A stretch of DNA of 64,000 nucleotides from Bacillota bacterium. Its GTDB lineage: Bacteria > Bacillota > Clostridia > Lachnospirales > Lachnospiraceae. A model generated the notes under the pieces. It did not search any database. It was not told where the DNA came from and saw nothing but the letters and a program-made list of their open reading frames with translations. The stretch lies in the NCBI GenBank assembly GCA_023391695.1, contig JAEWAK010000042.1, forward strand, positions 62,001-126,000, written 5' to 3'. The position numbers and the translations under genes were made by a program. Positions 62,908-64,000 of this stretch are shown one piece after another; position 1 is the first letter of the stretch, and every line of letters starts with the position of its first letter.

Positions 62908-64000
62908 ATGATGCAAAAAGTACTGGATGGCACAAATGTCCGTTCCATATTAAAAGGGAGAATTCCGGGGCAGGTTATAATCCAATATACAAACAGCTGC
63001 AACGCAACCTGCCCCCAATGCAGTATGCGCCGCACAGAAAATTTTGAACGTTCCAAGCTGCAGGAAAGGGAAATCCGGAAAATCATAGATTCCGCAGCCA
63101 GACAGAAAATACAGGCCCTCTCCTTTACCGGCGGCGAACCCTTCCTCTACCAGGAACGGCTCATTTCCCTGATCCAATATGCGTCGGAGCTTGGAATTCC
63201 TTACCTAAGAACCGGCACCAACGGATTTATGTTTACCAATACGGAAAGCAATAATTTTACCGATAAAATAGAGCGGTTTGCGGAAAAATTAGCAAAAACC
63301 AGGCTGCGAAATTTCTGGATCAGCATCGATTCCTGTGAACCGAGAACCCACGAAGAAATGCGGGGCCTGGAAGGTGTTATAAGCGGAATTGAAAAGGCAT
63401 TGCCGGTTTTCCACCGGTACGGCATCTATCCGGCCGCTAATTTAGGCATTAACCGGTATACGGGAGGAAAAGATAAAATCCCATCTGTCATGGCGGATAA
63501 AGAAGAATTCTACGGGGCATTCCGGGAAGCTTTTTCAAGTTTCTATCAGTTCGTAATAAATATGGGTTTTACCATGGTAAACGCCTGTTACCCCATGAGC
63601 GTGGAAAGTTCTGCCGGTTCCGGAATGAATGCGGTTTATGGCGCTACCTCGGGCAATCCGGTCATTTCCTTTACTAAAGAAGAGAAAATCCAGATGTTTA
63701 AAGCTTTAATGGACACGATTCCGGAATTCCGTAAAAAAATCCGTATCTTCACTCCCCTGGTATCCCTCTACTCCCTGATCCGGCAATTGGAAGGAGCGAC
63801 CGCTTTCTCCTTTCCCTGCAGGGGCGGTATTGACTTCTTTTTTATCGATGCTGCAGACGGCAATACCTATCCCTGCGGTTACCGGGGAAATGAAAATATG
63901 GGCAAATTTTATGAACTGGAGGTCAGTTCCTTAAAAGCCAGGCCCTACTGTAAAGAATGTGACTGGGAATGCTTCCGTGACCCTTCCGAACTGATCGGCT
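62908..64000 (+). CDS. Radical SAM protein with SPASM-like C-terminus (cut by window end)
   Basis: At least 364 residues, continuing past the window. The SAM/4Fe-4S motif CNATCPQC lies at residues ~33-40, SFTGGEPFLY follows, then a C-terminal cysteine set (FPCRGGIDFF, YPCGY, YCKECDWECF), as in SPASM/twitch domains binding extra clusters. It starts 9 nt after the glycosyltransferase stop with AAGG upstream, so it belongs to the same operon. Peptide or lipid modification is possible; the substrate is unknown. Confidence 0.85.
   Translation, partial: MMQKVLDGTNVRSILKGRIPGQVIIQYTNSCNATCPQCSMRRTENFERSKLQEREIRKIIDSAARQKIQALSFTGGEPFLYQERLISLIQYASELGIPYLRTGTNGFMFTNTESNNFTDKIERFAEKLAKTRLRNFWISIDSCEPRTHEEMRGLEGVISGIEKALPVFHRYGIYPAANLGINRYTGGKDKIPSVMADKEEFYGAFREAFSSFYQFVINMGFTMVNACYPMSVESSAGSGMNAVYGATSGNPVISFTKEEKIQMFKALMDTIPEFRKKIRIFTPLVSLYSLIRQLEGATAFSFPCRGGIDFFFIDAADGNTYPCGYRGNENMGKFYELEVSSLKARPYCKECDWECFRDPSELIG

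Noticed and set aside
1..64000. tRNA, rRNA, CRISPR array, prophage or intact transposase
   Set aside because: No cloverleaf, spaced direct-repeat array, phage structural gene or transposase motif was seen on either strand.

Overview
This is 64 kb of low-to-moderate GC DNA from an anaerobic, spore-forming, nitrogen-fixing Clostridia. It looks Lachnospiraceae-like. Support: a clostridial nif order (nifH-nifI1-nifI2-nifD-nifK) with a long NifD and short NifK, spore genes (YaaH-like LysM-GH18 proteins, spore photoproduct lyase), strong AAGGAGG ribosome-binding sites, sigma-A promoters and clostridial lysine, iron and peroxide systems. I saw no rRNA, tRNA, CRISPR array or intact insertion sequence.

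Layout. 0-7.4 kb: the nif operon, running leftward to the window edge, behind a leader containing a terminator hairpin; upstream lies an ammonium transporter fused to a PII domain. 7.4-9.9 kb: a glutathione peroxidase-like gene divergent from its likely regulator OhrR, and a DUF2892 protein. 10-15.6 kb: an ABC exporter, two tandem LysM-GH18 proteins and an amidase. 15.6-18.6 kb: an amino-acid ABC transporter behind a lysine riboswitch. 18.9-21.9 kb: feoAB and a DtxR/MntR-type regulator. 22-29.8 kb: a HEAT-repeat DNA-repair-like protein, FtsH, a BlaI/M56 pair in which the M56 protein carries an LCP domain, a second peroxidase with an OhrR-type operator, and a C39-like protein.

30-47 kb is the most distinctive stretch: a leftward carbohydrate locus. 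It has a CUT1-type binding protein and two permeases, three tandem paralogous TIM-barrel proteins (GHL6-like), a sugar isomerase-family protein, a D-2-hydroxyacid dehydrogenase, a tartronate semialdehyde reductase and a glycerate 2-kinase. Two FCD-type GntR regulators and one LacI regulator lie upstream. The set suggests import and breakdown of a glycoside whose product enters central metabolism through glycerate; the substrate is unknown.

47-64 kb: agmatine-to-putrescine genes (aguA, aguB), a tight nucleosidase / spore photoproduct lyase / short-chain dehydrogenase operon, a DUF362 protein, an isochorismatase-like hydrolase, a second sugar-modification module (oxidoreductase plus two isomerase-family proteins with a divergent AraC regulator), a WG-repeat lipoprotein, and a zinc-phospholipase-like / glycosyltransferase / radical SAM cassette cut by the window end.

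Intergenic DNA carries several small palindromic repeat families, including a six-copy two-hairpin motif always in the same orientation and two MITE-like foldbacks.
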